Positions 32,140 through 43,229 are shown, counted from the stretch's first letter. The stretch: DNA of 64,000 nt from Argyresthia goedartella (GCA_949825045.1 OX463832.1:22376552-22440551); one strand, 5' to 3'. Notes: generated from the letters alone by a model not told the origin. Numbers and translations are program-made.

Positions 32140-32578
32140 ATTGACCGAGCGGGCGAAGCGAGCGAAGGGCTCCATTTCGACAAAATAGGAGGCCGATTTT
32201 CGATTTTCGTTTGTCTCTATTTCTCTATGTGTGTCTCAAACTGTGTGGGGTATCAAACTATCAAATTAAAGGGCTTCATGAATGGGCTGTTTTCTTAAAA
32301 TCCAAGAAATATTTTCAAAACACACCAAGTTTGGATTCCTCGAAGTAGGAGACGGATTAGTAAAGAGGACCTATACAGACCATGAGAGTAAGAGAAATAG
32401 ACTATAACTATTTTCGTGAAAAGTCAATAGATTGTATTTTAAATCGCAAAATGTAGTTTACAATGTTATTGGTGCGGCTACTTTACTACTTGATTTTGAT
32501 TGAATCTAAAATACTTACCTATGAATTGGTTCACAGTCCCCCCTGTTAGCGAGGTCTACTGCCCACAGGGCCACTAGT
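32140..32578 (+). mobile_element. REP-R element, complete 3' half
   Basis: From TTGACCGAGCGGGCGAAGC to CTGCCCACAGGGCCACTAG. Bases 32284-32578 are almost identical to 51910-52205 (shared AAATCCAAGAAATATTTTC, GAAGTAGGAGACGGATTAG, AAAGTCAATAGATTGTATTT). The module GGTGCGGCTACTTT is shared with REP-P. Confidence 0.8.
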
Positions 32579-33370
32579 AGGTAGACATAACGTATGTATA
32601 TATGAATATATTTGTTGCCAAAAAAACATCTGATCCGATCCGGGGTGGCAAAAGTACAAATTTGCACCGAGGACCATGTTTGGCACAGAAAGAAATCAAA
32701 GTAGCTGGGCCAACTCTTTCATAAAGATTTGAAAAAAGGCAAGAATACGCATAACTTTTTGATAGAAGGCATTGTATCTTTCATTCATCCGAGGTTCTAT
32801 AGATATCTGGATATTGACAATGAATTTCTTTGAATAAATTTGCTTTACATACTTTTACTCTGAGATTCATTTGCAAGTAACGTGCGATAAACGAAACTCT
32901 TTGCTTACTTACTCTGTGATTACTTTCGGTGTGTGGAACTAATGCCAGTTTGATTCCCCATTGAGCGAGTCGAATCTTTCTTTCCATACGAGAGTCACTG
33001 ACAGCTCGATACGTTTACTTACTCTATGCGTAAGTATTCGTGCGTACACCGCATAAAATGTTACTACCGCGTGACACAATTTGGCTTAAATCCTCCCAAA
33101 CTCCAAATTTCAAAAGCAAGAGGTATTACGCGACCTAAATATTATTACTGCCAAGATCTTCCACACACACGCATATGTACACACACACAGACCCACAGAA
33201 TTACGACAATTTACATAACCCTCTCAATTATGGAGGTATTCATTCAAGATTTATTCATATTCAAGATGGAAACTTAAACCAAGTAAGTGTAACAAAATCC
33301 ACTAGAGTCTATACAATAGTATTAAACGAGGAATATTTGTGAGTGAAAAAGTCTTACTATAAAAAAAAAC
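32579..33370. other. no gene recognised
   Basis: Includes a CA-rich patch at 33167-33195 (CACACACGCATATGTACAC). Short frames only. Confidence 0.35.
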
Positions 33371-33515
33371 TCCTGTTCAACACTTGTTATAATATAAGAC
33401 AAAAATGTATGGGGAGTAAAACAAAAAATGTTACACATAGTTTAACCTCAAAACAAACGTCAAATTCTATACATTTTTGTTTTCAAACAAGTGTTGGTGA
33501 GTTCTCGAATACGAC
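33371..33515. mobile_element. MITE with about 45-bp inverted termini
   Basis: CTCCTGTTCAACACTTGTTA and AGACAAAAATGTATGG at the left are inverted as CTATACATTTTTGTTTTC and AAACAAGTGTTGGTGAG at the right. Half of another copy is at 38408-38462. Interior is about 50 bp. Confidence 0.7.
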
Positions 33516-34515
33516 GCTAAAGTTTTCGATAAAATTTGCTGTATAGTGCTTTTGGGGGCGAAAAATTGATCTAAGGTGGTCTCATAATTAGGAAAACGCC
33601 TTTTCTAGAGTTGATATGCTTTTATCTTTTGATTCGATGTAATCGGTAATTTCACTTTACGTCAATGAAAATAAGACACAAATTCCAATGAAAAAAGTAA
33701 CATCTCGGGCCCTTGTTGTCGCGAGACTGGTAAATTCAATAAAATAAGGCGGAAATTCCAATGACAATAAAACATCACATCATTTTTCCTTGAGATTCCC
33801 GCCCTAACATCACAAGGCGGTATTTATAAGCCTAACCAAAAAGTTTCGCTTAAATGAGGTCGAATCCAAATACATCCTCCTTGTTTGAACAAGCAAGCGA
33901 GAACGCAATGTTTTGGGTCAAATGGCACAGGTATTAAATCGTTCAGCCTACAGCCTATGATGAGTGCTGTGTAGTCTGATGATCTGTTATCAGCGCGACC
34001 ATCAACTGCATCACCCACCTCCGAGCATGGCTCGGTCCACAGATATTGGTTACATTATTTTACGACGCATACATATACTAACAAATTGGTTTCGCATTAT
34101 CCTTCCCATTGAAATTAAACAAGAGAAGAAATTTAGGTATCGACGAATAATACAAATTTGGAAAAAAACAGCGTAACGCTGGTTTCCGGTGGCTGGGGCA
34201 CAGCTGAGCCCACTTTTAGCCAGATATTCATTACACCTTAATAATCTAAATTAAATTATTGTAATTAATCATTACATGTGAGAAGTGAAGTCAAACATTA
34301 GTATTAAACTTACACGTGGATGAAAATTTTAACTGTAAACCAATCAAAGGGCTATTCCCATCTGAACACTATATTCAATAATTTAAACAAAAATTATAAA
34401 TATTCGTTACAAAATATGCCCATATGTCTTCATTAATTAAAAAGTTACCTTTATTTCTCTTTCTTTTAGATCCAGACCAATTTTGATAAATTATTGAGGA
34501 GTTATCCATCAATTT
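33516..34515. other. no gene recognised
   Basis: No repeat or exon can be supported. Frames at 33824-34018 (minus) and 33964-34176 (plus) overlap antisense and lack domains. Confidence 0.35.
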
Positions 34516-34768
34516 GACGACCCGAATGGCCGAGTCGGCGGTGACCCTGCCTACGAAGCCAAGGGTCCCGGGTTCGAGACCCGGTGGGGGCAAATATTTG
34601 TTTGATGAGAACGGATGTTTGTATCCTAGTCATGGTTGTTTGTCTATCTATGTATAATATTTATCTATATAAGTGTGTGTATCGTTGTCTAGTCCCCAAG
34701 ATACAGGGAATCCTAGTTTGGGGCTAGATCAATGTGTGTAAATAGTGTCCAAGGTATTATTATTATTA
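34516..34768 (+). mobile_element. SINE-A, full length
   Basis: Head GACGACCCGAATGGCCGAG, B box GGGTTCGAGACCC with one change, body GATACAGGGAATCCTAG, and a short ATT tail. Confidence 0.93.
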
Positions 34769-34804
34769 AGTAATTTCATTTCACCATTATGCACTATCAC
34801 GGGC

Positions 34805-35160
34805 ATACTTTACATTTACATACATTTTTCTGGCCCCACCCTAGGATACCCTGTGTCGTGAGAACCTGAAACAGCGACGTCACCAACATATAACCAAGAC
34901 CTGGGGTGTTACCACAATCTTTTTCCGATTCAAATTAGGTTCAAAACAATCACCATGGCAACCATTTACATTCCAATTGGCCATAATGGGCTTTATTTAC
35001 CTATTAACAAGACTTGTTTTAAGACGGTCACGGCAATTTTGCGGATCAAATTAGGTTCCTAATCTGAATCGGCTTATGACGTTGTGGTAACCCCCCTGGG
35101 TTTTTTTTGTTCCTCCCAGCCGGAAGCACAACCCCGGCCACCACACCATAGAGGTCACTA
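34805..35160 (-). mobile_element. SINE-C copy split by MITE-4
   Basis: TCTGGCCCCACCCTAGGATA to ATAACCAAGACCTGGGG lies left of the MITE. CTGGGTTTTTTTTGTTCCTC to ACCATAGAGGTCAC lies right. The B-box part is decayed. Confidence 0.75.
34909..35090. mobile_element. MITE-4, nested in SINE-C
   Basis: Starts TTACCACAATC and ends GTTGTGGTAA, with AATTAGG/CCTAAT a little inside. CCTGGG flanks both sides and may be a target duplication. The same interior, reversed, is at 36665. Confidence 0.82.
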
Positions 35161-35494
35161 CATATATTACATTAGATCACCAATATTAATAAAGTTATCA
35201 CATCACAACCTGTAGGATACCAAGTATGGAGCAGTGCCAGCGGCCATTTGTGGTCTTCATCATCAGTTCTAATCCACAAGATGATGCTTCTCAAAGTAAG
35301 TGCGCGAATTTCTAAAAAAAATACGAAAATCGCTATAGGTCTGCCTGTAATATTTGAAGAGTTCTCTCGATTTCTCCATCGAATCCTCAGATTCTGACCT
35401 GAGGGATTAATCGGTATGTAAATCCTTTCAAACGCAAAATCACTTTTCCAAATAGGCCCATCCGTTTTGGAGAAATCGATTAACATCCATTAAA
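35161..35494. other. no recognised feature
   Basis: A 104-codon minus-strand frame (35172-35486) has no domain and is not supported as a gene. Confidence 0.35.
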
Positions 35495-35907
35495 AAACCG
35501 GCGTGCGAGTCGGACTCGCGCACGAAGGGTTCCGTACCATTCTCTATTAAAACGGCAAAAAAATCATTTCTGTTGTAGGGAGCACCTCTTATTTTTTATT
35601 TTTTTTAAGTGAATGTATAACTAGATATTCTGTGAATATTTAAGCATCTACCTGTTTCCGTTATCAACATCGAGCGAAAACGAGCAAAAAATCACGTTTG
35701 TTGTGTGGAAGCCTACTTATTTTTTTATTTTATTTTTGTATTTGTTATTATAGCGGTAACAGAAATACATCATCTGTGAAAATTTCAACTGTTTTACTAT
35801 CACGGTTCATGAGATACAGCCTAGTGACAGACGGACACACAGATAGACAGCCAGCGGAGTCTTAGTAATAGGGTCCCATTTTTACCCTTTGGGTACGGAA
35901 CCCTGGA
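35495..35907 (+). mobile_element. REP-P element, short subtype
   Basis: AACCGGCGTGCGAGTCGGAC through GTGACAGACGGACACACAG to TTTGGGTACGGAACCCTGG. The GGAC microsatellite is interrupted here. Confidence 0.85.
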
Positions 35908-36109
35908 AGAGCAGATCTCGACGAATTGTAGACCTCCACCTTTTGTGAAGTCGGTTAAAAATATCGCCAGTTCGGCATATCTAATGTAAATGGTCGGTTA
36001 AGGCTGTTTTGCTTCCATATTTTGACACAATGCTGAATAGCTGCATGTAAAAGGAGATAGTTTAGCACTCGTACATTAGGCTACCGTTAAATATGTGTAC
36101 ATGTGATCT

Positions 36110-36335
36110 TAAAATACTTAAATAATAAATAAATCTAAAATACATAAAACTATACAAATAAACCACCCCAGAACGCTCCCGGACCAAATGTACCCATTAC
36201 GCTGGCAGCGTTGCCACGCTGCACAGCAAGTGAAACCCTTTGCACCAGGAAAGCTCCGGAGCGGTAGTCATGGCCTCGGTCCCTCAAGCGACGCCCAATG
36301 TCCCTGATGAAGGCCCTTTACTGCTTTAAGGCTGC
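36110..36335 (-). pseudogene. LINE C-terminal remnant related to 13144-14202
   Basis: The minus strand encodes AFIRDIGRRLRDRGHDYRSG then FLVQRVSLAVQRGNAASVMG and TFGPG before a stop, parallel to the ISIAIQRGNSASVLGT end of the large fragment but clearly a different subfamily. An AT-rich 3' region follows towards 36110. Only the last 60 or so codons survive. Confidence 0.75.
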
Positions 36336-36446
36336 ATGTTGGAGGTGGGTGCTTTTATATGAGCCCCAGCACCCAGCAATAACCACATGACTTATATCGC
36401 TGGAAAGGGCTAACCGAGACTATTAATGATCTATATGAAGTATTTT

Positions 36447-36610
36447 TGACGTGATAACGTCTTATTAATCGATGAACGCCGGCTGCACGCACGAAAAAGC
36501 ATGACTCATTGTCACGTTCCGCCTGAGCCGAGCGTGCAAGCGAGAGCGCGGAACAAGCCATAGAGAGGCACGATCGGCCTGAGCGTTTCTTTTGACGTTA
36601 TCACGTAAAA
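36447..36610. mobile_element. MITE with ACGTGATAACGT termini
   Basis: TGACGTGATAACGTC at the left and GACGTTATCACGTAA at the right are inverted (about 15 bp). The interior is GC-rich with GTTCCGCCTGAGCCGAGC. A 68-codon frame across it is an artefact. Confidence 0.6.
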
Positions 36611-36664
36611 TTATTGCCCGTAAACCGACTTTACAGACAATCAATTATATTCAAAATTTTACGA

Positions 36665-36867
36665 TCAGGGGGGTTACCACAACGTCGTACGCCAATTCAG
36701 ATTAGGGACCTAATTTGATCCGCAAAATTACCGTGACCGTCTTAACACAAGTCTTAGTATTAGGCAAAAAAGCCCATTATGGCGAATTGGAATGGAAATG
36801 GTTGCCATGGTGATGTTCGTGTTTTGAACCTAATTTGAATCGGAAAAAGATTGTGGTAACTCACCTG
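36665..36867. mobile_element. MITE-4, complete copy
   Basis: Ends CAGGGGGGTTACCACAACG and GATTGTGGTAACTCACCTG are inverted. The interior CTTAACACAAGTCTTAG and AAGCCCATTATGG matches 34909-35090 in reverse. CAG-starting termini would suit hAT, but no 8-bp duplication was found. Confidence 0.78.
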
Positions 36868-36894
36868 TAGATTCGGAGAGTAGTTATCCGACGA

Positions 36895-37330
36895 TCAAAA
36901 GAGGGGTCATCATGTTATGAGTTTGAGGCGTCTGTCAGTGTGTTTGTAATCTGTCCGTGGCACCCTAGCGATCAAACGGGTAGACGGATTTCAACACGGT
37001 TTTCTGTTAATGGTAGTAGACCTCCTTGCGGCTGTGCTTAGAGGTTTTTTATTAAAATCGGTTCAATAGATCAAAAGTAATTAGCTTAGCAAATAATAGC
37101 GGTCAAACGAGTGTACAGATTTTGATGCGGTTTTCTGTAGTTCTAGGATATATTTTGTTAAATAAATTCAGTAATTCTAAAGTAATCAGCATTACCAAGG
37201 AATAGCGGTCGAACGGGTGGACGGATTTTAATAGTTTTTTTTTTGTAGTTGGTAGTAGACGCCACTGCGATGGGTTTGAGATATTTTTATCAAAATTTGT
37301 TCAGCAGTTAAAAAGATATCGGCGTAAATA
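36895..37330 (+). mobile_element. REP-V element with three degenerate tandem units
   Basis: After GAGTTTGAGGCGTCTGTC the unit GCG(A/G)TC(A/G)AACG(G/A)G...GACGGATTT recurs at about 36968, 37102 and 37206, each followed by a TTTTCTGTAGTT-like and an AAAGTAAT(T/C)AGC-like word. The same units reversed are at 14690-15000. Confidence 0.65.
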
Positions 37331-38159
37331 GGAAACATTTGAACAAAATTTTAGCCATTAGTTCCATTGTTGTTCCGGGACTGTTTTAACTTTTTAATTC
37401 ATAATTACTTTGGCAGAAATATCGTGAAATTTCGCTCTTGTGATGTGATGGGTCACTTTGGGAATGCCTATATGTAAACTGGGTCCAATTGGGAAACCGG
37501 TCCAGGTGGGAATTCCAATCAGATCCAGCGTTGAGTCTCAATTAATTAATATACACGGTATTTAATTAAGGAGACCTATTGATGTGTGAGAATATAATGG
37601 AAAATTATCGAAAATATATTTTATACAGGCTGTAACGAAAAAGTGCAGGCAATCAAAATTAACATAACATACAGAGTCACGCCTTTTTCTATACGGGGTG
37701 GGACAGGCACAATGTAGGCCATTTGTACCCAGTTATTTGATAGTCTATTTTGCTTGACAGGGGGATAGCCCATCGCCGCAACTATGGAGATTTAAGCCTT
37801 GTTACTACCAAAAATATTAAATATCGTTTAACCTCAAAACAAAATGGGGTAAAAGAGCACTTCCTCTCTCTTTCATGATAGTAGTTATAGTTTGTATATT
37901 ATTGATATATCTTAAGGTATATGTATGTATTGGTATTTATTTAGTGGTTTGGTATATACGTGTATTATTTTCCATATTTTATGTATAATTAGTTTACTTA
38001 TATTTATAGATCAGATATTGTGCATTGGCTCCTTTTCATGGTAAATTTTCCTGTCATGCCTTGTTTTTCTGGAATAAATCTCTTTTTAGAGATAAGCTTG
38101 GCTTTGTGCGTATGTTTTCCATTTATGTAAGTTTTATATATCTGTGGGCAATAAAGAAT
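37331..38159. other. no gene recognised
   Basis: AT-rich. TGCTTGACAGGGGGATAGCC (37751) recalls similar phrases at 7755, 24735, 39890 and 59890. CAATAAAGAATTATG near 38149 looks like a polyadenylation signal of a retrocopy. Confidence 0.35.
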
Positions 38160-38400
38160 TATGAATTACTATCTGATGCCAGCAACTTCATCTGTGTGTT
38201 CCTCGGAATTACCATTTACCGAGATAATGTTACCCTCCTTCTGGTGCAGTTGGATAAAAAGTATCCTATATTATAATCTAGCTCATAAATCACCTATGTG
38301 CTAAATTTAATTCAAATCCGTTCAGCAGTTTTAGCGTAATTGAGGCACAAACACAAACACATCCAAACATCGCTACTATCACATTTATAAAATTAGTTGG
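38160..38400 (+). mobile_element. non-LTR element 3' tail
   Basis: ATAAAAAGTATCCTATATTA, ATCCGTTCAGCAGTTTTAGC and CATTTATAAAATTAGTTGG form an ending I know from the 3' ends of widespread lepidopteran non-LTR elements. No coding part precedes it. Confidence 0.55.
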
Positions 38401-38407
38401 ATGAGCA

Positions 38408-38462
38408 CACGTCAAACCCCATACATTTTTGTCTTTAAACAAGTGTTGAACAGGAGTTTATT
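38408..38462. mobile_element. half copy of the MITE at 33371
   Basis: CCCCATACATTTTTGTCTTT and AAACAAGTGTTGAACAGGAG equal one inverted terminus of that MITE. Confidence 0.6.
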
Positions 38463-38504
38463 TTATTTGTGGTAAGCCCCAATTATTTTTTCATCACCGG
38501 TGGA

Positions 38505-38625
38505 ACGTCTGTCTAACCTACTTGAGATGAATTACTTATCTCATTGTTGCTTGGCCAGCACCGGTATTCGAACCGGCACCTCCTGAGTGAGAAGTGAGCG
38601 TGAACCACTAGAGCGTCATTGGACA
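38505..38625 (-). mobile_element. SINE-D tRNA-like head
   Basis: The minus strand reads GACGCTCTAGTGGTTCACGC, TGAGTGAGGAGGTGCC-like sequence and CGGTTCGAATACCGG (B box), then CAACAATGAGATAAGTAATT. The same layout is at 51565 and 59735. Confidence 0.6.
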
Positions 38626-38721
38626 TTATCATATTTTTACTGAGACACCTATTTAAGAGAGATATCACAACTAACGTTTTTAAAACAAGAATATGAAAAA
38701 AAAGCGGACAAAAGCTGCCTG

Positions 38722-38830
38722 ATTTAACCTCTCATTAACCACCGGCCCCTAACGCCACTTTTCCGTTATAAGTTTTAAATTGTATTACCATGGCAAAGGG
38801 TTAAAAAGGGTTAAAAGTAGTTAAGCAGCT
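38722..38830. mobile_element. MITE-5 copy 3, right end unclear
   Basis: TTAACCTCTCATTAACCACC, CTAACGCCACTTTTCCGTTA and TTTTAAATTGTATTACCATGG follow MITE-5. Several GGGTTAAAA words blur the right end. Confidence 0.55.
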
Positions 38831-38845
38831 AGTTTTGGTCGCCGG

Positions 38846-39102
38846 TTAATAATAATAATACCTTGGACACTACTTACACTACACACATTGATCTAGCCCC
38901 ACACTAGGATTCCCTGTATCTTGGGTACTAGACAACGAGACACATACTTATATAGATAAATATTATACTTAGATAGATAAACAACCATGAATAGGGTACA
39001 AACATCCGTTCTCATTAAACAAATATTTGCCCCCACCGGGACTCGAACCCGGGACCCTTGGCTTCGTAAGCAGGGTCACTGCCGACTCGGCCATTCGGGT
39101 CG
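38846..39102 (-). mobile_element. SINE-A, full length
   Basis: AAT repeats, ACCTTGGACACTACTTACAC, CACACTAGGATTCCCTG and ACTCGGCCATTCGGGTCG. The B box is intact on the minus strand. Confidence 0.93.
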
Positions 39103-39159
39103 GTTAGCTTTGCCGATTTAAGATATAAGAGATGTCATTTCAGTTTAACTATATTTTAT

Positions 39160-39330
39160 TTTGTCAACTTTAATGGTTAGAAATAATTTACATAATAAAA
39201 TTAATAATGTAACTAAACCTAAAACCTAAACTAAATAAAAAAAATCTCCAAGATCGCTACCAGGTGGCAAGGTGCCCAATATACTGGCACTATTTCCTTA
39301 CTGTATTGCTTTGAGCGAGGAAATGAGTTT
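39160..39330 (-). pseudogene. LINE 3' end, same family as 13144-14202
   Basis: The minus strand encodes a QAIQ, stop, GNSASILGTLPPGSDLGD series that matches the QRGNSASVLGTLPPGSELRE end, followed by an equivalent TTTAGTTTAGG 3' region. One codon of the QRGN motif is a stop. Confidence 0.8.
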
Positions 39331-39379
39331 CATTTGATATATTACCTTAAATAGGTATGCAAATGATTTATTAACACAT

Positions 39380-39830
39380 CTTAATTACTCGTTATTGACC
39401 GAGAGAGTGAAGCGTCTCCGATTCAGGATTGGGCAAAAATGCTTTCTTTCGTATTTTCGGATGTTATTCTCTATAGAATCCGATCTCAAGTGATTATCGT
39501 GAATTTTATGAGCATATTTAAATAGCTTTTTTGTCGATTCAGTTTTTAAAATTTTCAAAATGGCGGAGATGTGGGAAGTCCTACCAGCTCGACTGATTTC
39601 AACAAATGATGTGTCGTTGGATTTCGCGAAGCCAGAGAGTAACATGCTTCATGATTTTAGTGAAAAGTCAATAGGTTGTGTTTAAGACCGCTAAATGTAG
39701 TTTACAAAGTTATTGGAGCGGCTACTTTCACACTCCATGAACGTAACCAGCTGCATTCATAATTTTGTTTGTGTTATTATAAGAAACTGTCACTCGCGAG
39801 GCCTACAGCTCACAGAGCCACTAGTTTACT
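39380..39830 (+). mobile_element. REP-R element
   Basis: ATTGACCGAGAGAGTGAAGC and CAAAAATGCTTTCTTTCG to GTGAAAAGTCAATAGGTTG, GGAGCGGCTACTTTCACAC and CTCACAGAGCCACTAG. An 86-codon minus-strand frame inside is an artefact of the repeat. Confidence 0.7.
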
Positions 39831-40379
39831 TAACACACTAATTACCATTATAACGGTGATTGGAAACATCGTAACAGCTATCTGCAGCGATGGGCTAGCC
39901 CCCTGCCACGCAATACGCAGTATTGACTGATCAAACTTGGGCTCAACTACGCCTCTGCATTTAGGGCATTTAACACCACCTCATGGAACTAAATACCTAC
40001 TTTTAGTCGATAAACGACATCGTATAATTTCCCAAGGGACCTCTGTGAATATTATGTTATTGAATTGGCAATACGTATGGACGAGGCGATACCGTCTTTT
40101 CCGAGACGAGAAGTAGTCTTGAAAACGGTTGCGTCCTGACTGGATTGTTGGACGCAACGTTCAACGTTCCGTGCTAATAGTCGCGTCGGTCGGTGACTTT
40201 AGAAGTGAACAACTTCTTGCGCGGCGATTCAACTTGACGAAGGCTGTGCTCCCGATACATTACAGCGTCTCAGATACCAAATTTGCATTGAAAGAGATCG
40301 CCGTCTTGATTCTAATGACACACAGTCTCTCCCTCCCCCTTTAAACCTCCCGGACTTAGGTTAGAGCCCCCCTAAATGA
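39831..40379. other. no gene recognised
   Basis: GCGATGGGCTAGCCCCCTG at 39887 is a phrase shared with the SINE-D copy at 59735. A 71-codon frame at 40129-40344 has no domain; GACGCAACG is repeated around 40120-40160. Confidence 0.4.
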
Positions 40380-40790
40380 CCCAAATATGGAGTTTAGGAT
40401 AGGATAGGTTTGAAAATTATATAACCACCTCATAGTAGCGGGGGTTATCTGCCCCCCTAACATGCCGCTATCATGCCCTCTGACTATGAGCTGATGTCCG
40501 CTCGTAAAATCGGGTAAGCAGGCAAACTCCTCCCATATATATCATAAATACATATGTATCGCCTTAAAGGGCAAATTGCAGGTAGAAAGCCTTGAGCATA
40601 TACTGGGGCCATGGCTCACAGTAAAATGAAATATAGATAACTGTTGTAGATACAAGGGGTTGTTTTTAGTCCGTATATCACATGAGCTGATGCCCGCTCA
40701 ATATGTGGGGACCAGGACACAGCAGGGAGGTCTGACTCCTGGGCATGGGTAATTCTATTTTTGCCAACAAAAAAAAAAAGAAAAAAAAGG
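40380..40790 (+). mobile_element. REP-Q element, long copy
   Basis: GGTTATCTGCCCCCCTAACA, ATGAGCTGATGTCCGCTCG, GGCCATGGCTCACAG, TTTTAGTCCGTATATCACAT, GCCCGCTCAATATGTGGGGA and GGGCATGGGTAATTC, ending in an A-rich run at 40768. Confidence 0.65.
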
Positions 40791-41424
40791 GGGGTGATTC
40801 CAAAATCGAAAAGTGTATTGGATTGAGCATTGATATTTATAGAAAGGGATTTTTATTGAACGTTGCATTAACGACTGTATCAAATTCTGTGCGATACTTT
40901 TGCTGAACTCGAGGAACGGTCGTGGGGCGTTGCGGACGGGGAAACGGTATTACGAGACGCTGCGTCTTTCAAACGCTGATATTATGAACTAGCAATTTCT
41001 CAAAATGTCGACCCGCCGTCGACTGTGAAAAATGCAGGAAGAATATTTTATTTTGACGACTTCACTACGTCAGGCGGAGTTGATAGAAAATAAAATGTAC
41101 GTTTTGAAACCTTATTTAAAATTTGAATTTCACTGGCTGGTGCTCGCGAATTTTTCACCGGTTTTATCAGCCTTCCAGATTTATTTTCACAACTTCTCTT
41201 TGTATAACAGAGTTCATCAAGGTTAGTTCAGCGGTTAATGAGTGGGAAATAGAAATGTACTGAAAAAATATATAAAAGGCACGAAAAAATTTAGCCGGAT
41301 TCGCACACAAAGGGATAGTTCTTCGTACAAGGAAACACGCATGAAAACACGTCTATTTTATACCACTTTCCTTTTTAACAACTTTCTCAATGTATCAATC
41401 TTAGGACTAGCTTCCATAGCCGTA
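40791..41424. other. no gene recognised
   Basis: Possible decayed REP-P opening at 41283 (AAATTTAGCCGGATTCGCAC, AAAGGGATAG). An 80-codon frame at 41242-41484 runs into the hairpin and is not a gene. Confidence 0.35.
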
Positions 41425-41580
41425 ATGGCCGGGATACACGAGGCTAGTTTTTCGAGCCAGGATAGCAAGCTAGGTAGCTCGTAATACTGGTCTCTAGGAT
41501 GTTTCCAAGCGAGACCAGTATTACAAGCTGCCTAGTTTGCTATCCTGACTCGAAAAACTAGCCTCGTGTATCCCGGCCAT
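41425..41580. repeat. 156-bp near-perfect hairpin element
   Basis: The left arm starts ATGGCCGGGATACACGAGGC and the right arm ends with its reverse complement. Arms of about 70 bases have only scattered mismatches and a loop near AGGATGTTTCC. No terminal duplication is obvious. It lies between a REP-P-like head and body. Confidence 0.9.
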
Positions 41581-41945
41581 AAGACATAATCCGACAAGAA
41601 GGGTTCCATACCATTGCACAATAAGTCTGCAAATAATAACATAAAAATAAAAACAAAATAATATTATGTCCAAACGTGGATTCGAACCCAGAACTTAGAG
41701 ATTGCGCAACCAATATCAAACCAATTTAGCCACCACAACTACGTGATAAGCCGCGAAACCTACGATCATATTGATCAATCATGATGATCTTGTTACATCA
41801 CGAGGGAAGTCAAACTCAAAACACGTGTCTTGTATGGGGACTCCTTTAATTTCTTAAACCTCATGTAGTTTCATTTCTTGATGTAGCGGCAACAGATAAA
41901 ACACATTGGGAATGAAACTGTTTGACCCCTGTGATCGGAAGGTAA
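41581..41945 (+). mobile_element. REP-P-related element with a tRNA-like segment
   Basis: GAAGGGTTCCATACCATTGC, then a reversed B-box-like TGGATTCGAACCCAGAACTT, and later ATGTAGCGGCAACAGATAAA. The copy at 48310 has two such TTCGAACCC segments. Confidence 0.55.
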
Positions 41946-42239
41946 GCAGTTAATTAAATTTTTACTCGTGAATACTCAGTCACAAAAAACGTTATCTAAG
42001 CAAGTTTGGCTGGTAAGTGTAATTTTAGTCGGCTCTAGAAATACATGACATAAATTAAATGATTTGAACAGAGTTTATTGATCGTTGTTTCATTGTTGTA
42101 TCTACAAGCAGATCTACATTAAGATCGCCACAAATTATTAACTTTTTTTCTGTTACTGTAAATTAATTTAAAATACTGTAAATTAAATTGACATGTAATT
42201 AAGGATATGAATGAAATATCTTATCTTGTCTTATCTATG

Positions 42240-42490
42240 TCTAGTGTCCCATTGGCTATGTTCACAACGTAGCATATGTCATTTATTCTTCGTCTGGTAT
42301 CTGGAGGTAGGAAGTGGTATTTTAAACAACGCTGTTCGTAGCCTGAATCTTTGCTTACTCTTTAAATCAAGATAACGTAGGAATTTCTTCTGTATAGCCT
42401 CAATACGAGAGATATGGACATCATACCTGGGGTTCCACACTTGAGATGCATTGGATAAGAATAGCTGATAGACGAACAGTTGAAGGTATT
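42240..42490 (-). pseudogene. LINE C-terminal fragment
   Basis: The minus strand encodes YQLFLSNASQVWNPRYDVHI followed by SRIEAIQKKFLRYLDLKSKQ. This is the conserved QVWNP...I..IE.IQ..F.RYL segment after the reverse transcriptase of Jockey/CR1-like LINEs. A few codons later the frame becomes uninformative. It is 5'-truncated and not expressed as a protein. Confidence 0.75.
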
Positions 42491-42554
42491 TTTTAAAGCG
42501 AATTTAGTTCAATGCGCTTTTTAACAGGGCATATATGTATATGTAGGCATATAT

Positions 42555-42832
42555 GCAGGGCAGACCGCTAAGCTAAAGTGGAACTGGGCCGGCCACGTAA
42601 GTCGCATGCACCCAGATAGATGGGCGAAAATCGCCACTAACTGGGTGCCACAGGACGGATACCGGCGTAGAGGCAGGCCTAAACGGAGATGGCGGGACGA
42701 CCTCGACAAGTTTTTGCCGGGGTGGCCGGAGGTGGCACAGACCAGGGAAGTGTGGACGAAAGAAGGGGAGGCCTTTGCCCAGCAGTGGGACACCTTAATG
42801 ACTAAAAAAAAAAAAAAAATAAATGTAAAAAA
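42555..42832 (+). pseudogene. RTE-type LINE C-terminus with poly(A)
   Basis: Encodes TAKLKWNWAGHVSRMHPDRW then RGRPKRRWRDDLDKFLPGWP and EGEAFAQQWDTLM, ending in an A run at 42804. The WAGHV.RM...RW, GRP..RW.DD signature is typical of RTE-group LINE tails. A related, longer piece is at 63596. Only the last 90 codons are present. Confidence 0.85.
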
Positions 42833-42889
42833 TTAAGTTGTAATAAAGAACGTTAATAATACAGGGTAAAAGTAAATAAATTAGTAAAT

Positions 42890-43100
42890 TAATTGACCGA
42901 GCGAGCGAAGCTTCAAGTTTCGAGATTAAACCAATTTTTTTTATCCGTCTGTTTTTTAAAACAATCAATTTTTAAAAGAGATCTAAAATGTGTAAGTGGG
43001 AGTTTCTACGTCCTTCTTCTCCCACAGTGGTCCAATGTAGAGAAGAGGCAAAAAATGTCGTTTGCTAAGTATATGTAAATATCTACAGTAATAAAGTACT
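42890..43100 (+). mobile_element. REP-R head fused to a hairpin-family LINE tail
   Basis: TTGACCGAGCGAGCGAAGC occupies 42892-42910 and stops near 42950. AAAAGAGATCTAAAATG, GGGAGTTTCTACGTCC, CTCCCACAGTGGTCCAATG and GTAATAAAGTACTTG then follow the LINE tail at 2515. Confidence 0.75.
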
Positions 43101-43229
43101 TGACTTTATAGGTTTTATGGGTGCAACCATAACTATTCTACGTCGCGCCACGAGTTATGAGCGGTGGCCTTGAATGCGCAGTAGTCACTTTTCAATACCT
43201 GTACATATGCGCAGTAATTCTAGCCAAGC

